Positions 42,533 to 50,639 of a stretch of 64,000 bases of DNA are shown here, piece after piece (position 1 is the stretch's first letter; every line of letters starts with the position of its first letter). The notes under the pieces were generated by a model. The model was not told the DNA's origin. It saw only the letters and a program-made list of their open reading frames with translations, and did no database searches. A program made the translations under genes and the position numbers. The stretch spans positions 1 through 64,000 of the forward strand of contig NC_014664.1 of assembly GCF_000166055.1 (NCBI RefSeq). Reading direction: 5' to 3'. The DNA comes from Rhodomicrobium vannielii ATCC 17100 (GTDB lineage Bacteria; Pseudomonadota; Alphaproteobacteria; Rhizobiales; Rhodomicrobiaceae).

Positions 42533-43696
42533 ATGACGACCACAGCTGAAATTGTTTCTCGCTGCGAAGCCATCTTCGAGGATCTGGACTTTACCGCCGC
42601 GCGCGCCTGGAAGGACGCGGTCCCCGGTCGCAAAGTGGTCGGCTTCCTGCCGCTGTACGCGCCGCTCGAACTGATCCACGCGGCGGGTTGCCTGCCGCTC
42701 GGCCTGTTCGGCGGCGGCGACAAGCTGGAAGTCATCCACGGCGATGCCTTCTACCAGAGCTATATCTGCCGCATCCCGCGCTCGACCGTCGAACTCGGCA
42801 TGACGAAGCGCCTCGACTTCGTGGACGGCATGATCTTCCCGTTCGTCTGCGACGTGATCCGCAATCTGTCGGGCATGTGGAAGATCATGTTCCCGAACGT
42901 CTGGACCAAGTTCTTCGATACGCCGCAGAACTTCGATCCTGAAATCGGCGGCAGCTACTACGTGACCGAATTGCAGGAGATGCGCGACGGGCTGGAGACG
43001 CTCACGGGCCGGAAAATCAGCGACGACGATCTCAGGCGCTCCATTGCGCTCTACAACGAGAACCGCCGTCTCGTGCGCCAGCTCTACGCGTTCCGTGCGC
43101 GCCAGCCCTGGAAGGCGCCGACGTCGGAAGTCTATCTGCTGATGCGGGCCGGGCTGATGATCGACGTAGCGGAGCATAACGCGCTTCTGCTCGACTACAT
43201 GGCGGCGGCCGAGAAGGAAGATCGGCCGAAGCGCGACAACGTCCGCGTGGCGATCTACGGCTCCTTCTGCGAGCAGCCGCCGCTGAACCTCATCAAGTCC
43301 ATCGAGATGGCAGGCTGCTACGTGGTCGAGGACGACTATATCCTCGTCAATCGGTTCCTTACCGAAGACGTAGCGCTCGACATCGATCCACTCGAAGCGC
43401 TCGCCACCGCTTACATCGCTCATTCGGTCGAAACGTCGTGCAAATACGTCCCGCGCGAAGGCGAGAAGGGCAAGTTTCACGTCGATCAGATCCGCAAAGC
43501 GGGCGCGGAAGGCGTGATCTACGCGACGCCGAGCTTCTGCGACCCCGCCCTGCTCGACCGCCCGATGATCTGCAAGAAGCTCACCGAGGAGGGCATCCCG
43601 CACATCTCGTTCAAATACGCCGAGAATTCCGGGCAGATGCAGCCGGTTCGCGAGCAAGCCGGCACGTTCGCCGATTCCATCAAGCTTTGGAGCTGA
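42533..43696 (+). CDS. bcrC: Benzoyl-CoA reductase subunit C
   Basis: One of two subunits that bind benzoyl-CoA and [4Fe-4S] clusters in ATP-dependent class I benzoyl-CoA reductase (BadD in R. palustris). The 387 residues match the HgdB/BcrBC family: KVVGFLPLYAPLELIHAAGCLPLG split as conserved N-terminal core, then YQSYICRIPRST with a cluster cysteine, FPFVCDVIRN, and GSFCEQPPLNLIKSIE. ATG at 42533 follows the dch stop by two bases; start six codons upstream is not supported. Confidence 0.95.
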   Translation: MTTTAEIVSRCEAIFEDLDFTAARAWKDAVPGRKVVGFLPLYAPLELIHAAGCLPLGLFGGGDKLEVIHGDAFYQSYICRIPRSTVELGMTKRLDFVDGMIFPFVCDVIRNLSGMWKIMFPNVWTKFFDTPQNFDPEIGGSYYVTELQEMRDGLETLTGRKISDDDLRRSIALYNENRRLVRQLYAFRARQPWKAPTSEVYLLMRAGLMIDVAEHNALLLDYMAAAEKEDRPKRDNVRVAIYGSFCEQPPLNLIKSIEMAGCYVVEDDYILVNRFLTEDVALDIDPLEALATAYIAHSVETSCKYVPREGEKGKFHVDQIRKAGAEGVIYATPSFCDPALLDRPMICKKLTEEGIPHISFKYAENSGQMQPVREQAGTFADSIKLWS

Positions 43697-43699
43697 CAC

Positions 43700-44983
43700 A
43701 TGAGCGATATCGTCAAGGAACCGTCGATGCTCCTCCAGAAGGAGATGATCGCGCGCAACTATGAGGCCATTACCTCGAAGCATGAGACGGGCCGCAAGGT
43801 CTCGTCCACCTTCGTGCCGGGCAATCTTAATGAACTGCTGCTCTGCTTCGACATCGTGAACAATCTGCCCGAGATCAACGCGATCCAGAACGGCATGAGG
43901 AAGCTGTCGGGCAACTACATCATGGATGCCGAGAAGTCGGGCCATTCCGAAGACGTCTGCACCTATGTAAAGGCGGATATCGGCATGATGGGCGCGGGCA
44001 ACATCGCACCGAACGGCAAGCCCTTCCCGAAGCCGGACGTGCTGCTGCTCTCCTATACGGGCTGCTACACCTTCATGAAGTGGTTTGAGCTTCTGCGCGA
44101 GGAATACAAGTGCCCCACGCTGATGCTGCATGTGCCGTATGAGGGCGACGGGCATTCAACGAAGAACATGCGCGACTACATCGTCAAGCAACTGAAGGAA
44201 GTCATCATTCCGGGGCTTGAGCAGGTGTCGGGCATCAAGTTCGACATCGACCGCCTGCGCGAAGCACTGCGTAACTCGGCGAAGGCCGAAGACAACCTCG
44301 TCTGGGTGCTGGAATCCGGCAAGAACAAGCCGTCGCCCATCGACGCCTATTTCGGCGGCGTCTACTATATCGGGCCGATCTTCACCGCCTTTCGCGGCAC
44401 GCCCGACGCCATCGCCTATTACGACGCGTTGCGCACGGAAGTGCAGGCCCGCATCGATACGCGTCAGGGGCCGATCACTCCCGACGGATCGAACTTCAAC
44501 GATCAGCGCTATCGGCTCGTGGTCGAAGGACCGCCGAACTGGACCCACTTCCGCGAGTTCTGGAAGATGTTTTCGGACGAAGGCGCGGTCGTCGTTGCAT
44601 CGAGCTACACCAAGGTCGGCGGGATGTACGACCTGGGCTTTCGCCACAACGCGGATAACCCACTCGAAACACTCGCGGATTACTGCCTCGGCTGTTACAC
44701 GAACCGCAATCTCCCGACGCGCGTCGACATCCTCGCGAAGTATATCGAGGAATACGAGGCGGATGGACTGCTCATCAACTCGATCAAGAGCTGCAACAGT
44801 TTCTCCGCCGGTCAGCTCATGATGATGAACGAGGTCGAGCGGCGTACCGGCAAACCCGGCGCGTTCATCGAAACTGATCTGGTCGATCCCCGCTATTTCT
44901 CGGCGGCGAACGTGAAGAACCGTCTGGAAAGCTATTTCCAGATGATCGAACAGAAGCGTCTCGGCTCGGCCAAGGCAGCGTAA
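43700..44983 (+). CDS. bcrB: Benzoyl-CoA reductase subunit B
   Basis: Partner of BcrC in the substrate-binding half (BadE equivalent). 427 residues with [50 protein letters not shown] and [15 protein letters not shown], where the cysteines are candidate [4Fe-4S] ligands. Starts three bases after the bcrC stop and ends 14 bases before bcrA. Order C-B-A-D is as in Thauera aromatica. Confidence 0.95.
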   Translation: MSDIVKEPSMLLQKEMIARNYEAITSKHETGRKVSSTFVPGNLNELLLCFDIVNNLPEINAIQNGMRKLSGNYIMDAEKSGHSEDVCTYVKADIGMMGAGNIAPNGKPFPKPDVLLLSYTGCYTFMKWFELLREEYKCPTLMLHVPYEGDGHSTKNMRDYIVKQLKEVIIPGLEQVSGIKFDIDRLREALRNSAKAEDNLVWVLESGKNKPSPIDAYFGGVYYIGPIFTAFRGTPDAIAYYDALRTEVQARIDTRQGPITPDGSNFNDQRYRLVVEGPPNWTHFREFWKMFSDEGAVVVASSYTKVGGMYDLGFRHNADNPLETLADYCLGCYTNRNLPTRVDILAKYIEEYEADGLLINSIKSCNSFSAGQLMMMNEVERRTGKPGAFIETDLVDPRYFSAANVKNRLESYFQMIEQKRLGSAKAA

Positions 44984-44997
44984 GGAAGGACACCATC

Positions 44998-46290
44998 ATG
45001 CGTTGCTTCATCGGCATCGACCTCGGTTCCACCACCACGAAAGCCGTGGTCATGGACGAAAACCAGAATGTGCTTGGGCGCGGCATCACCAACTCGCGCT
45101 CCAATTACGACACCGCCGCTGCGGTCTCGAAGCAGGAGGCGCTCGTCGATACACGGCTGACACTGTTCCGCCGCGCTCTCGAAGCCGTGCCCGGAACGGC
45201 GGACACCGCAGAAGCAGTCCTCGCCGGTCTTGAGCGGAATTTCCGTCACATCCAGTTCGTCGAACAGCTCGAAGATCTGGAGCGCACCTGCATCGGCAAC
45301 GTGAAGGGTCCGCGCTTCGCCGGGCGCGAAAAGCCCGTCATTGAAGCGCTGGCGGAGACGTTCCGGCGGCTTCGCGAGCACTCCGCGACGCAGTTCGCGC
45401 CGGGCTTCCGCCGCAAGTCCGACTTTTTCCGCGACCTCGCGGGCGGCGATTTCATGCACAACGGCGAGGCGGTTTGCCGCGAGGCGGGACTCGCCTTCGA
45501 CCTCATTCTCAACATCTACGACAAGTCGATCATTGAGGTGGAGAACCGCCCACCCGCGGGCGACATCGAAGGCAAGTTCGTCCGCGCGCTGGAAATGGGA
45601 TCGCTCGATCAGTCGCTGATCGCCGCGCCGGTGAAGGCCGCCCTCTCCATCCCGCTTGAGGAAACCTACGTCGTCGGCACGGGTTACGGCCGCGTGCGCC
45701 TTCCTTTCCCGAAGGAGCACATCCGCTCGGAAATCCTCTGCCACGGGCTCGGCGCGCACATTATGTATCCGCGAACCCGCACCGTGCTCGACATCGGCGG
45801 ACAGGATACGAAGGGCATCCAGGTGGATCCTGCGGGTATCGTCGAGAACTTCCAGATGAACGACCGCTGTGCGGCGGGCTGCGGGCGCTACCTCGGCTAT
45901 ATCGCGGACGAGATGAACATGGGGCTGCAGGAACTCGGGCCGCTCGCCATGCAGTCGACGAAGCAGGTGCGCATCAACTCCACCTGCACCGTGTTCGCAG
46001 GCGCCGAGCTTCGCGACCGCCTCGCGCTTGGCGAGAAGCGCGAGGACATCCTCGCGGGGCTGCACCGGGCGATCATCCTGCGCGCCATGTCGATCCTGTC
46101 GCGAGCCGGTGGCGTGAAGGACCAGTTCACCTTCACCGGTGGCGTCGCGAAGAATGAGGCTGCGGTGCGCGAACTGCGGAAGCTCATCAAGGAAAACTAC
46201 GGCGACGTGCAGATCAACATCAATCCGGACTCCATCTACACCGGGGCGCTTGGCGGCGCGGCCTTTGCCGTGCGCGCGGTCCTGAACTGA
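44998..46290 (+). CDS. bcrA: Benzoyl-CoA reductase subunit A (ATPase)
   Basis: ASKHA-fold ATPase half of the reductase (BadF equivalent) that drives low-potential electrons into the ring at the cost of ATP. 430 residues with phosphate loop [16 protein letters not shown], second loop [14 protein letters not shown], the bridging cluster cysteine in [13 protein letters not shown], a further cysteine in [12 protein letters not shown] and [18 protein letters not shown] precedes the ATG. It is longer than subunit D because of an insert around residues 90-180, as in known BcrA/BadF. Confidence 0.95.
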   Translation: MRCFIGIDLGSTTTKAVVMDENQNVLGRGITNSRSNYDTAAAVSKQEALVDTRLTLFRRALEAVPGTADTAEAVLAGLERNFRHIQFVEQLEDLERTCIGNVKGPRFAGREKPVIEALAETFRRLREHSATQFAPGFRRKSDFFRDLAGGDFMHNGEAVCREAGLAFDLILNIYDKSIIEVENRPPAGDIEGKFVRALEMGSLDQSLIAAPVKAALSIPLEETYVVGTGYGRVRLPFPKEHIRSEILCHGLGAHIMYPRTRTVLDIGGQDTKGIQVDPAGIVENFQMNDRCAAGCGRYLGYIADEMNMGLQELGPLAMQSTKQVRINSTCTVFAGAELRDRLALGEKREDILAGLHRAIILRAMSILSRAGGVKDQFTFTGGVAKNEAAVRELRKLIKENYGDVQININPDSIYTGALGGAAFAVRAVLN

Positions 46291-46311
46291 GCCAGCCGAA
46301 AGGACGAGATC

Positions 46312-47154
46312 ATGAGTGCTATCATTACAGCGGGCGTGGACATTGGTTCGGGCTGCGTCAAGACGGTGCTGTTCGAGGTCGATGGTGAAAAGACGCGTTG
46401 GCTCGGCAAGGAGTACGCGCGGATAAGGAGCCGCGATCCCTTCGCGCTGGCGGCCGAGACTTACGACGCAATGCTTGCGAAGGCGGGCGTTTCCGCGGGC
46501 GACGTGGCCTATGTCGCCTCGACCGGCGACGCGGAAAACTTGCGCTTCGCGACGGGGCATTTCTATTCGATGACGACGCATGGGCGAGGCGCCGTGTACC
46601 TCAACCCGGAAGCCCGCTCGGTGCTCGACATCGGGGCTCTCAACGGCCGCGCTATCCGCATCGACGGCGGCGGAAAGGTGTTGAACTACAAGATGACGAG
46701 TCAGTGCGCGTCGGGCTCGGGTCAGTTTCTGGAGAACATCGCGCGCTATCTCGGCATCGCGCACGACGAGATTGGCATGCTGTCTCAGCAGGCCGACAAC
46801 CCCGAACGCGTATCCTCGATCTGCGCAGTGCTCGCGGAAACCGACGTCATCAACATGGTGTCGCGCGGAATTTCAGCGGCGAATATCCTCAAGGGCATTC
46901 ATGTGTCCATGGCGGTGAGGCTCGCCAAGCTGTTGAAATCCATCGGCTCGACGGATGGCGTGGTGCAGATGACGGGCGGTCTCGCGCTCGACACGGGGCT
47001 CGTTGCGGCGCTGAACGAGGCGCTCGTCAAGGAGAAGGTCGCGCTCGTGGCGGAAAGCCACCCGGACTCGATCTATGCCGGGGCCGTCGGCGGCGCGCTG
47101 TGGGGTGCATTCCGGCATCAGAAGCTGTCACGCCTCGAAGCGGTCGCGGCCTGA
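46312..47154 (+). CDS. bcrD: Benzoyl-CoA reductase subunit D (ATPase)
   Basis: Second ASKHA ATPase subunit (BadG equivalent), 280 residues. Motifs: GVDIGSGCVKTVLFEV, SVLDIGALNGRAIRID, SQCASGSGQFLENIARYLG with the cluster cysteine, SSICAVLAETDVINMVSRG, and MTGGLALDTGLV. An AAAGGA box precedes the start. Dimerises with BcrA through a shared [4Fe-4S] cluster in the family. In Thauera a ferredoxin gene follows; here a short-chain dehydrogenase follows instead. Confidence 0.94.
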   Translation: MSAIITAGVDIGSGCVKTVLFEVDGEKTRWLGKEYARIRSRDPFALAAETYDAMLAKAGVSAGDVAYVASTGDAENLRFATGHFYSMTTHGRGAVYLNPEARSVLDIGALNGRAIRIDGGGKVLNYKMTSQCASGSGQFLENIARYLGIAHDEIGMLSQQADNPERVSSICAVLAETDVINMVSRGISAANILKGIHVSMAVRLAKLLKSIGSTDGVVQMTGGLALDTGLVAALNEALVKEKVALVAESHPDSIYAGAVGGALWGAFRHQKLSRLEAVAA

Positions 47155-47160
47155 TCGATC

Positions 47161-47877
47161 ATGGCACAAAAGAAAAACGAGGCGTTCGTGGGGCGCACCG
47201 CCATCGTGACGGGCGGGTCGCGCGGCATCGGACGTGCCATTGCCGAAGGGTTGAAGGCGGGCGGCGCACGTGTCGTCGTCTTCGACCGCACCGAAGGCGA
47301 ACTGACGGGCATGGATTTCCGCGCCGTCGACATCGCGAACAGTGCGGCGGTTGCGGCGGCGGTCGGCTCGCTCGATCGCCCGGCGGACCTCCTCGTCAAC
47401 AATGCGGGTATCACGCGCGACCGCTCGCTGATGAAGATGAGCGACGAGGAGTGGCAAGGCGTGCTGGACGTGAACCTGACGGGCGCATTCATGATGCTCC
47501 GCGCGGTTGCTCCGGCGATGTGCGCGCAAGGGTTCGGGCGCATCGTGAACGTCGTTTCGATCAATGGCCTGCGCGGAAAGTTCGGGCAGGCCAATTATGC
47601 TGCCTCCAAGGCGGGCCTCGTCGGCCTGACGAAAACCGCAGCCCGCGAGCTTGGACCGAAGGGCGTGACCGTGAACGCCGTCGCGCCCGGCATGGTGCTG
47701 ACCGAAATGACGCTCGCGCTCGCCGAAGACGTGCGTCGCAAGGCGCTCGACGAAAGCGCGCTGAAAAAGCTGCCCGGCGTCGACGACATCGCGGACGCTG
47801 TGCTGTTTCTCCTGTCGGACCGCGCCAGCTTCATCACGGGGCAGGTGCTGAAGGTCGATGCAGGTCAGTATATCTGA
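47161..47877 (+). CDS. Short-chain dehydrogenase, probable 3-hydroxyacyl-CoA dehydrogenase of the pathway
   Basis: Classical SDR of 238 residues with cofactor loop TGGSRGIGRAIAEG, NNAGITRDRSLMKMSDEEW, catalytic Ser-Tyr-Lys in VVSINGLRGKFGQANYAASKAG, and C-terminal FITGQVLKVDAGQYI. It resembles FabG/PhaB and BadH of R. palustris. Position six bases after bcrD places it in the operon. The pathway product of Oah is 3-hydroxypimelyl-CoA, so oxidation of that compound to 3-oxopimelyl-CoA is the likely role, with the thiolase at 50640 as next step. This is inferred from context. Confidence 0.8.
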   Translation: MAQKKNEAFVGRTAIVTGGSRGIGRAIAEGLKAGGARVVVFDRTEGELTGMDFRAVDIANSAAVAAAVGSLDRPADLLVNNAGITRDRSLMKMSDEEWQGVLDVNLTGAFMMLRAVAPAMCAQGFGRIVNVVSINGLRGKFGQANYAASKAGLVGLTKTAARELGPKGVTVNAVAPGMVLTEMTLALAEDVRRKALDESALKKLPGVDDIADAVLFLLSDRASFITGQVLKVDAGQYI

Positions 47878-47884
47878 GCGCTAT

Positions 47885-47919
47885 AGCGTCGTGCCGCGCC
47901 CGATTTGCGACGCGACGCT
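47885..47919. terminator. Hairpin at the end of the bcr operon, ACAGCGTCG-family repeat
   Basis: AGCGTCG at 47885-47891 pairs with CGACGCT at 47913-47919, with further partial pairing of the GCGAC-type interior, then GTAAATTTCAT. It lies between the convergent SDR and Rrf2 genes and shares its core with the repeat at 3840-3885. Confidence 0.5.
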
Positions 47920-47946
47920 GTAAATTTCATCTTCACGCAGGCTGAT

Positions 47947-48396
47947 CTATTGCCCCGCCGCCTGGCGAATGACGGTTTCGATGGACGCCCCCTTGCTGCG
48001 ACGGGCGATCTTCAACATCGTGTCGATGGTGATCGAGGATAGCGTCGCGCGCGCGGTGTCCTCGATCTCGTTCATCACGAGGCGCAGGGCCTGACCCTCG
48101 CTCGTGTCGTCGCCCGCCTCGAAGCCGCCGGTCGTCGGTCCGATGGGCTCGAAAATGGCGATGATATCGAACAAGGTCAGCCGCTTAGGATTACCGACAA
48201 AGCGATAGCCGCCGCCGACGCCGCGCGAAGCATCGACGATCCCCTCACGGCCGAGCGTGCGCAAAACCTTCGCCAAGTGGTTGGGCGAGATGGCGTATTT
48301 CTCCGCGATGTCGACCGCCGACATTTGGCGATGAGGCTGCGCAGCGAGTTCCAGAACCGAAAAAATGGCGTGCCGTGTCGCGACCTGAAGCCTCAT
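47947..48396 (-). CDS. Rrf2-family regulator, BadM-like, without cysteines
   Basis: Winged-helix Rrf2 regulator of 149 residues: MRLQVATRHAIFSVLELAA, IAEKYAISPNHLAKVLRTL (recognition helix) and GGGYRFVGNPKRLTLFDI are typical. The translation contains no cysteine at all, so unlike IscR, NsrR or RirA it cannot hold an Fe-S cluster. In R. palustris the Rrf2 protein BadM represses the benzoyl-CoA reductase operon, and this gene sits in the matching context. It overlaps the upstream GNAT gene by four bases. Candidate operators are at 39458 and 48955. Confidence 0.88.
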   Translation of the reverse strand: MRLQVATRHAIFSVLELAAQPHRQMSAVDIAEKYAISPNHLAKVLRTLGREGIVDASRGVGGGYRFVGNPKRLTLFDIIAIFEPIGPTTGGFEAGDDTSEGQALRLVMNEIEDTARATLSSITIDTMLKIARRSKGASIETVIRQAAGQ

Positions 48397-48845
48397 TCGT
48401 CGAGATCCTTCTCAAGTTCCACAAACGGCCCGGCCATCATTCCCTGTGCGCGGAAGAACGACATGACAAGCTGCGCATCGCGAGCGACCATGGTGCGAAC
48501 CTTTGTTATGCCCGCGCGGCGAAAGGCGTCGCAGATTGCCTGGAAAAGGTCGGCGCCCATGCCCGACAGCCGCGTGTTCGGATCGACCGCGATTGCGAAG
48601 ACCCAGCCGCACGGCGGCGAGCCGAATTCCCAGGCGCGGATTTCTCCGGCGATGAAACCGAGCAGGATATCGTCCTTGACGGCGACGAGAAGGAAATGCT
48701 GCTTCCGCCGCGACTGACAATCCTTGAAGAGCGCTTCCCAATAGGCCGGTTTCGGCGTCGACGTAACGGCAGCATCGAGGCGAATGATAGGCTCGATATC
48801 GGCGGCACAGGCCGGGCGAATAATGAAATGCTGTTCTTCCGCCAT
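48393..48845 (-). CDS. GNAT-family N-acetyltransferase, BadL-like by context
   Basis: A 150-residue acetyltransferase with the GNAT fold. The acetyl-CoA loop is in the VDPNTRLSGMGADLFQ segment, and the N-terminal FIIRPACAADIEPIIRL is typical of the family. It overlaps the Rrf2 gene (ATGA), which makes a two-gene unit divergent from badA. R. palustris has a comparable acetyltransferase gene, badL, near badM. Substrate unknown; making or removing an inducer is one possibility, and protein acetylation is another. Confidence 0.82.
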   Translation of the reverse strand: MAEEQHFIIRPACAADIEPIIRLDAAVTSTPKPAYWEALFKDCQSRRKQHFLLVAVKDDILLGFIAGEIRAWEFGSPPCGWVFAIAVDPNTRLSGMGADLFQAICDAFRRAGITKVRTMVARDAQLVMSFFRAQGMMAGPFVELEKDLDE

Positions 48846-48954
48846 CGCTCCGTCTCCCTTCCGTCTCCCTCGGCAACCTTTGCCGTTTCGGACAACGTGT
48901 CATTATCGTACCGATTTGCGCTTGAATCGCGGACTTGACAAGAAGTTGATAATA

Positions 48955-48990
48955 GCTTTACCTAAAACGGTAAAACAGTACCGGTTTACC
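48955..48990. promoter_or_regulatory. Candidate operator in badA-GNAT divergent region
   Basis: TACC-N6-GGTA (48959-48972) runs on into GGTA-N6-TACC (48969-48982) and ends with GGTTTACC (48983-48990): a chain of alternating ACC/GGT half-sites. The first 27 bases align with 39458-39484 before had. A TTGACA at 48935-48940 could be the -35 box of a promoter. The site lies 81 bases before the badA start. Confidence 0.6.
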
Positions 48991-49070
48991 TTATACGCCC
49001 AAGCGGGACGAACCGGTCAGAAAAAAATGCCGGGATGAAAGCGCAAACGCGCCAGAGGAAGAGGTGGGAG

Positions 49071-50636
49071 ATGGGACTGTTGGTCGTGGCTGGGGAGGAG
49101 ATCGCGTTTCCGCCGGTTTTCAATGTCGCTTCGGAGTTCATCGACCGGCACCTTCGCGAGGGTAAGGCGACGAAGGTCGCCGTGCGGACGCGGAAGGGAG
49201 ACACCACCTATCGCGAGCTTTTCGAGGGTGTGAACCAGACCGCGAACTTCCTCGATGCGGCTCAAGTCGGCCGTGGCGAACGCGTCCTCATGATCGTGAA
49301 GGACAGCGTCGAGTTCTTCTTCATCTTCTGGGGGGCGATCAAGGCCGGTATTGTGCCTGTGCCCGTCAATACGCTTCTGCGCGCGAAGGATTACGCCTTC
49401 ATCATCGAAAATTCGGCATGTGCCGGGCTCATCTATTCGCCGGAATATGCGGGCGAAGTCGAGGCGGCGCTCGCAAGTATTCCGCACCGGCCGGGCCTTG
49501 TCCTGAAAATCGCGGACGAAGGCGACACGCTTGCCAACCGGATCGCCCCGTATTCCACCGAGTTCGCCGCCGTCGAGGCTTCGCCCACCGATGAATGCTT
49601 CTGGCTTTACTCGTCTGGCTCGACGGGCAATCCGAAGGGCGCGGTTCATCTTCAACGCGACATGGTCGTTTCGAGTGAATTCTACGGCGTGCGAACGCTC
49701 GGCGCAGGAGAGGACGATGTGTTCTTTTCGGCTGCGAAGCTGTTTTTCGCGTACGGGCTCGGCAACGGGATGACATTTCCGCTCTGGGTCGGCGGCACCG
49801 CCGTTCTGCTCGACGAGAAGCCGACGCCGTCGAACACCTTCGCTCTCATCGAGACGTTCCGCCCGACCCTGTTTTTTGGAGTGCCCACGCTTTACGCAGC
49901 CCAGCTTCAGGCGCTGGAAAATGTGACGCCTGACTTGTCGTCCCTGCGCATGTGCGTATCGGCGGGCGAGGCGCTACCAGCCGATATATTCCGCCGGTGG
50001 CGTGAGCACACGGGGACGCTCATCCTCGACGGCGTCGGCTCCACGGAAGCGCTTCACATCTTCATCTCGAACCGGGTCGGCCAGTTCAAACCCGGTTCTA
50101 GTGGCCTTGTCGTGGAGGGCTACGACGCCAAGGTCGTCGACGAGGCGGGCCGCACCGTGCCGACCGGCGAAACGGGGCGTCTCTTCATCAAGGGGCTGTC
50201 GATGGCGAAATACTATTGGCGAAACCCCGAGAAGACCGCCGAGACGATGCTCGGCGAATGGATCAACACCGGCGACACGTACTATCGCGACGAACACGGC
50301 TATTTCTTCTACTGCGGCCGCTCGGACGACATGCTGAAGGTCGGCGGCATCTGGTGTTCGCCCTTCGAGATCGAATCGACGCTTATCGAACACCCGACCG
50401 TTTTCGAGGTGGCGGTGGTCGGCCGCTCGGATGGGGAAGGGCTCGTCAAGCCCGAGGCCTGGATCGTGCTGAACGACGAGGCAAGACCGACCGAAGCGCT
50501 GGAAGACGAACTGCGCACCTTCTGCAAGACGAAACTCGCGCCCTATAAATTTCCCCGCCGTTTCCATTTCGTGGACAGTCTGCCCAAGACCGCGACCGGC
50601 AAGATCCAGCGCTACCGTTTGCGCGCGGAGGAATAG
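49071..50636 (+). CDS. badA: Benzoate-CoA ligase
   Basis: Adenylate-forming enzyme that activates benzoate to benzoyl-CoA with ATP and CoA, the entry step. The 521-residue protein carries the phosphate loop YSSGSTGNPKGAVH, LFFAYGLGNGMTFPLWVGG, DGVGSTEALHIFISN, NTGDTYYRDEHGYFFYCGRSDDMLKVGG and the catalytic lysine in PKTATGKIQRYRLR. These are wordings of the benzoate-CoA ligase family. ATG at 49071 has GGAAGAGG before it; a frame from 49035 is less likely. Divergent from GNAT-Rrf2; the thiolase follows three bases later. Confidence 0.93.
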   Translation: MGLLVVAGEEIAFPPVFNVASEFIDRHLREGKATKVAVRTRKGDTTYRELFEGVNQTANFLDAAQVGRGERVLMIVKDSVEFFFIFWGAIKAGIVPVPVNTLLRAKDYAFIIENSACAGLIYSPEYAGEVEAALASIPHRPGLVLKIADEGDTLANRIAPYSTEFAAVEASPTDECFWLYSSGSTGNPKGAVHLQRDMVVSSEFYGVRTLGAGEDDVFFSAAKLFFAYGLGNGMTFPLWVGGTAVLLDEKPTPSNTFALIETFRPTLFFGVPTLYAAQLQALENVTPDLSSLRMCVSAGEALPADIFRRWREHTGTLILDGVGSTEALHIFISNRVGQFKPGSSGLVVEGYDAKVVDEAGRTVPTGETGRLFIKGLSMAKYYWRNPEKTAETMLGEWINTGDTYYRDEHGYFFYCGRSDDMLKVGGIWCSPFEIESTLIEHPTVFEVAVVGRSDGEGLVKPEAWIVLNDEARPTEALEDELRTFCKTKLAPYKFPRRFHFVDSLPKTATGKIQRYRLRAEE

Positions 50637-50639
50637 CGG

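Noticed and set aside
47161-47877. Naming the SDR BadH
   Set aside because: BadH belongs to the cyclohexane route with BadI and BadK, which are absent; the neighbouring Oah yields an open-chain 3-hydroxyacyl-CoA instead.
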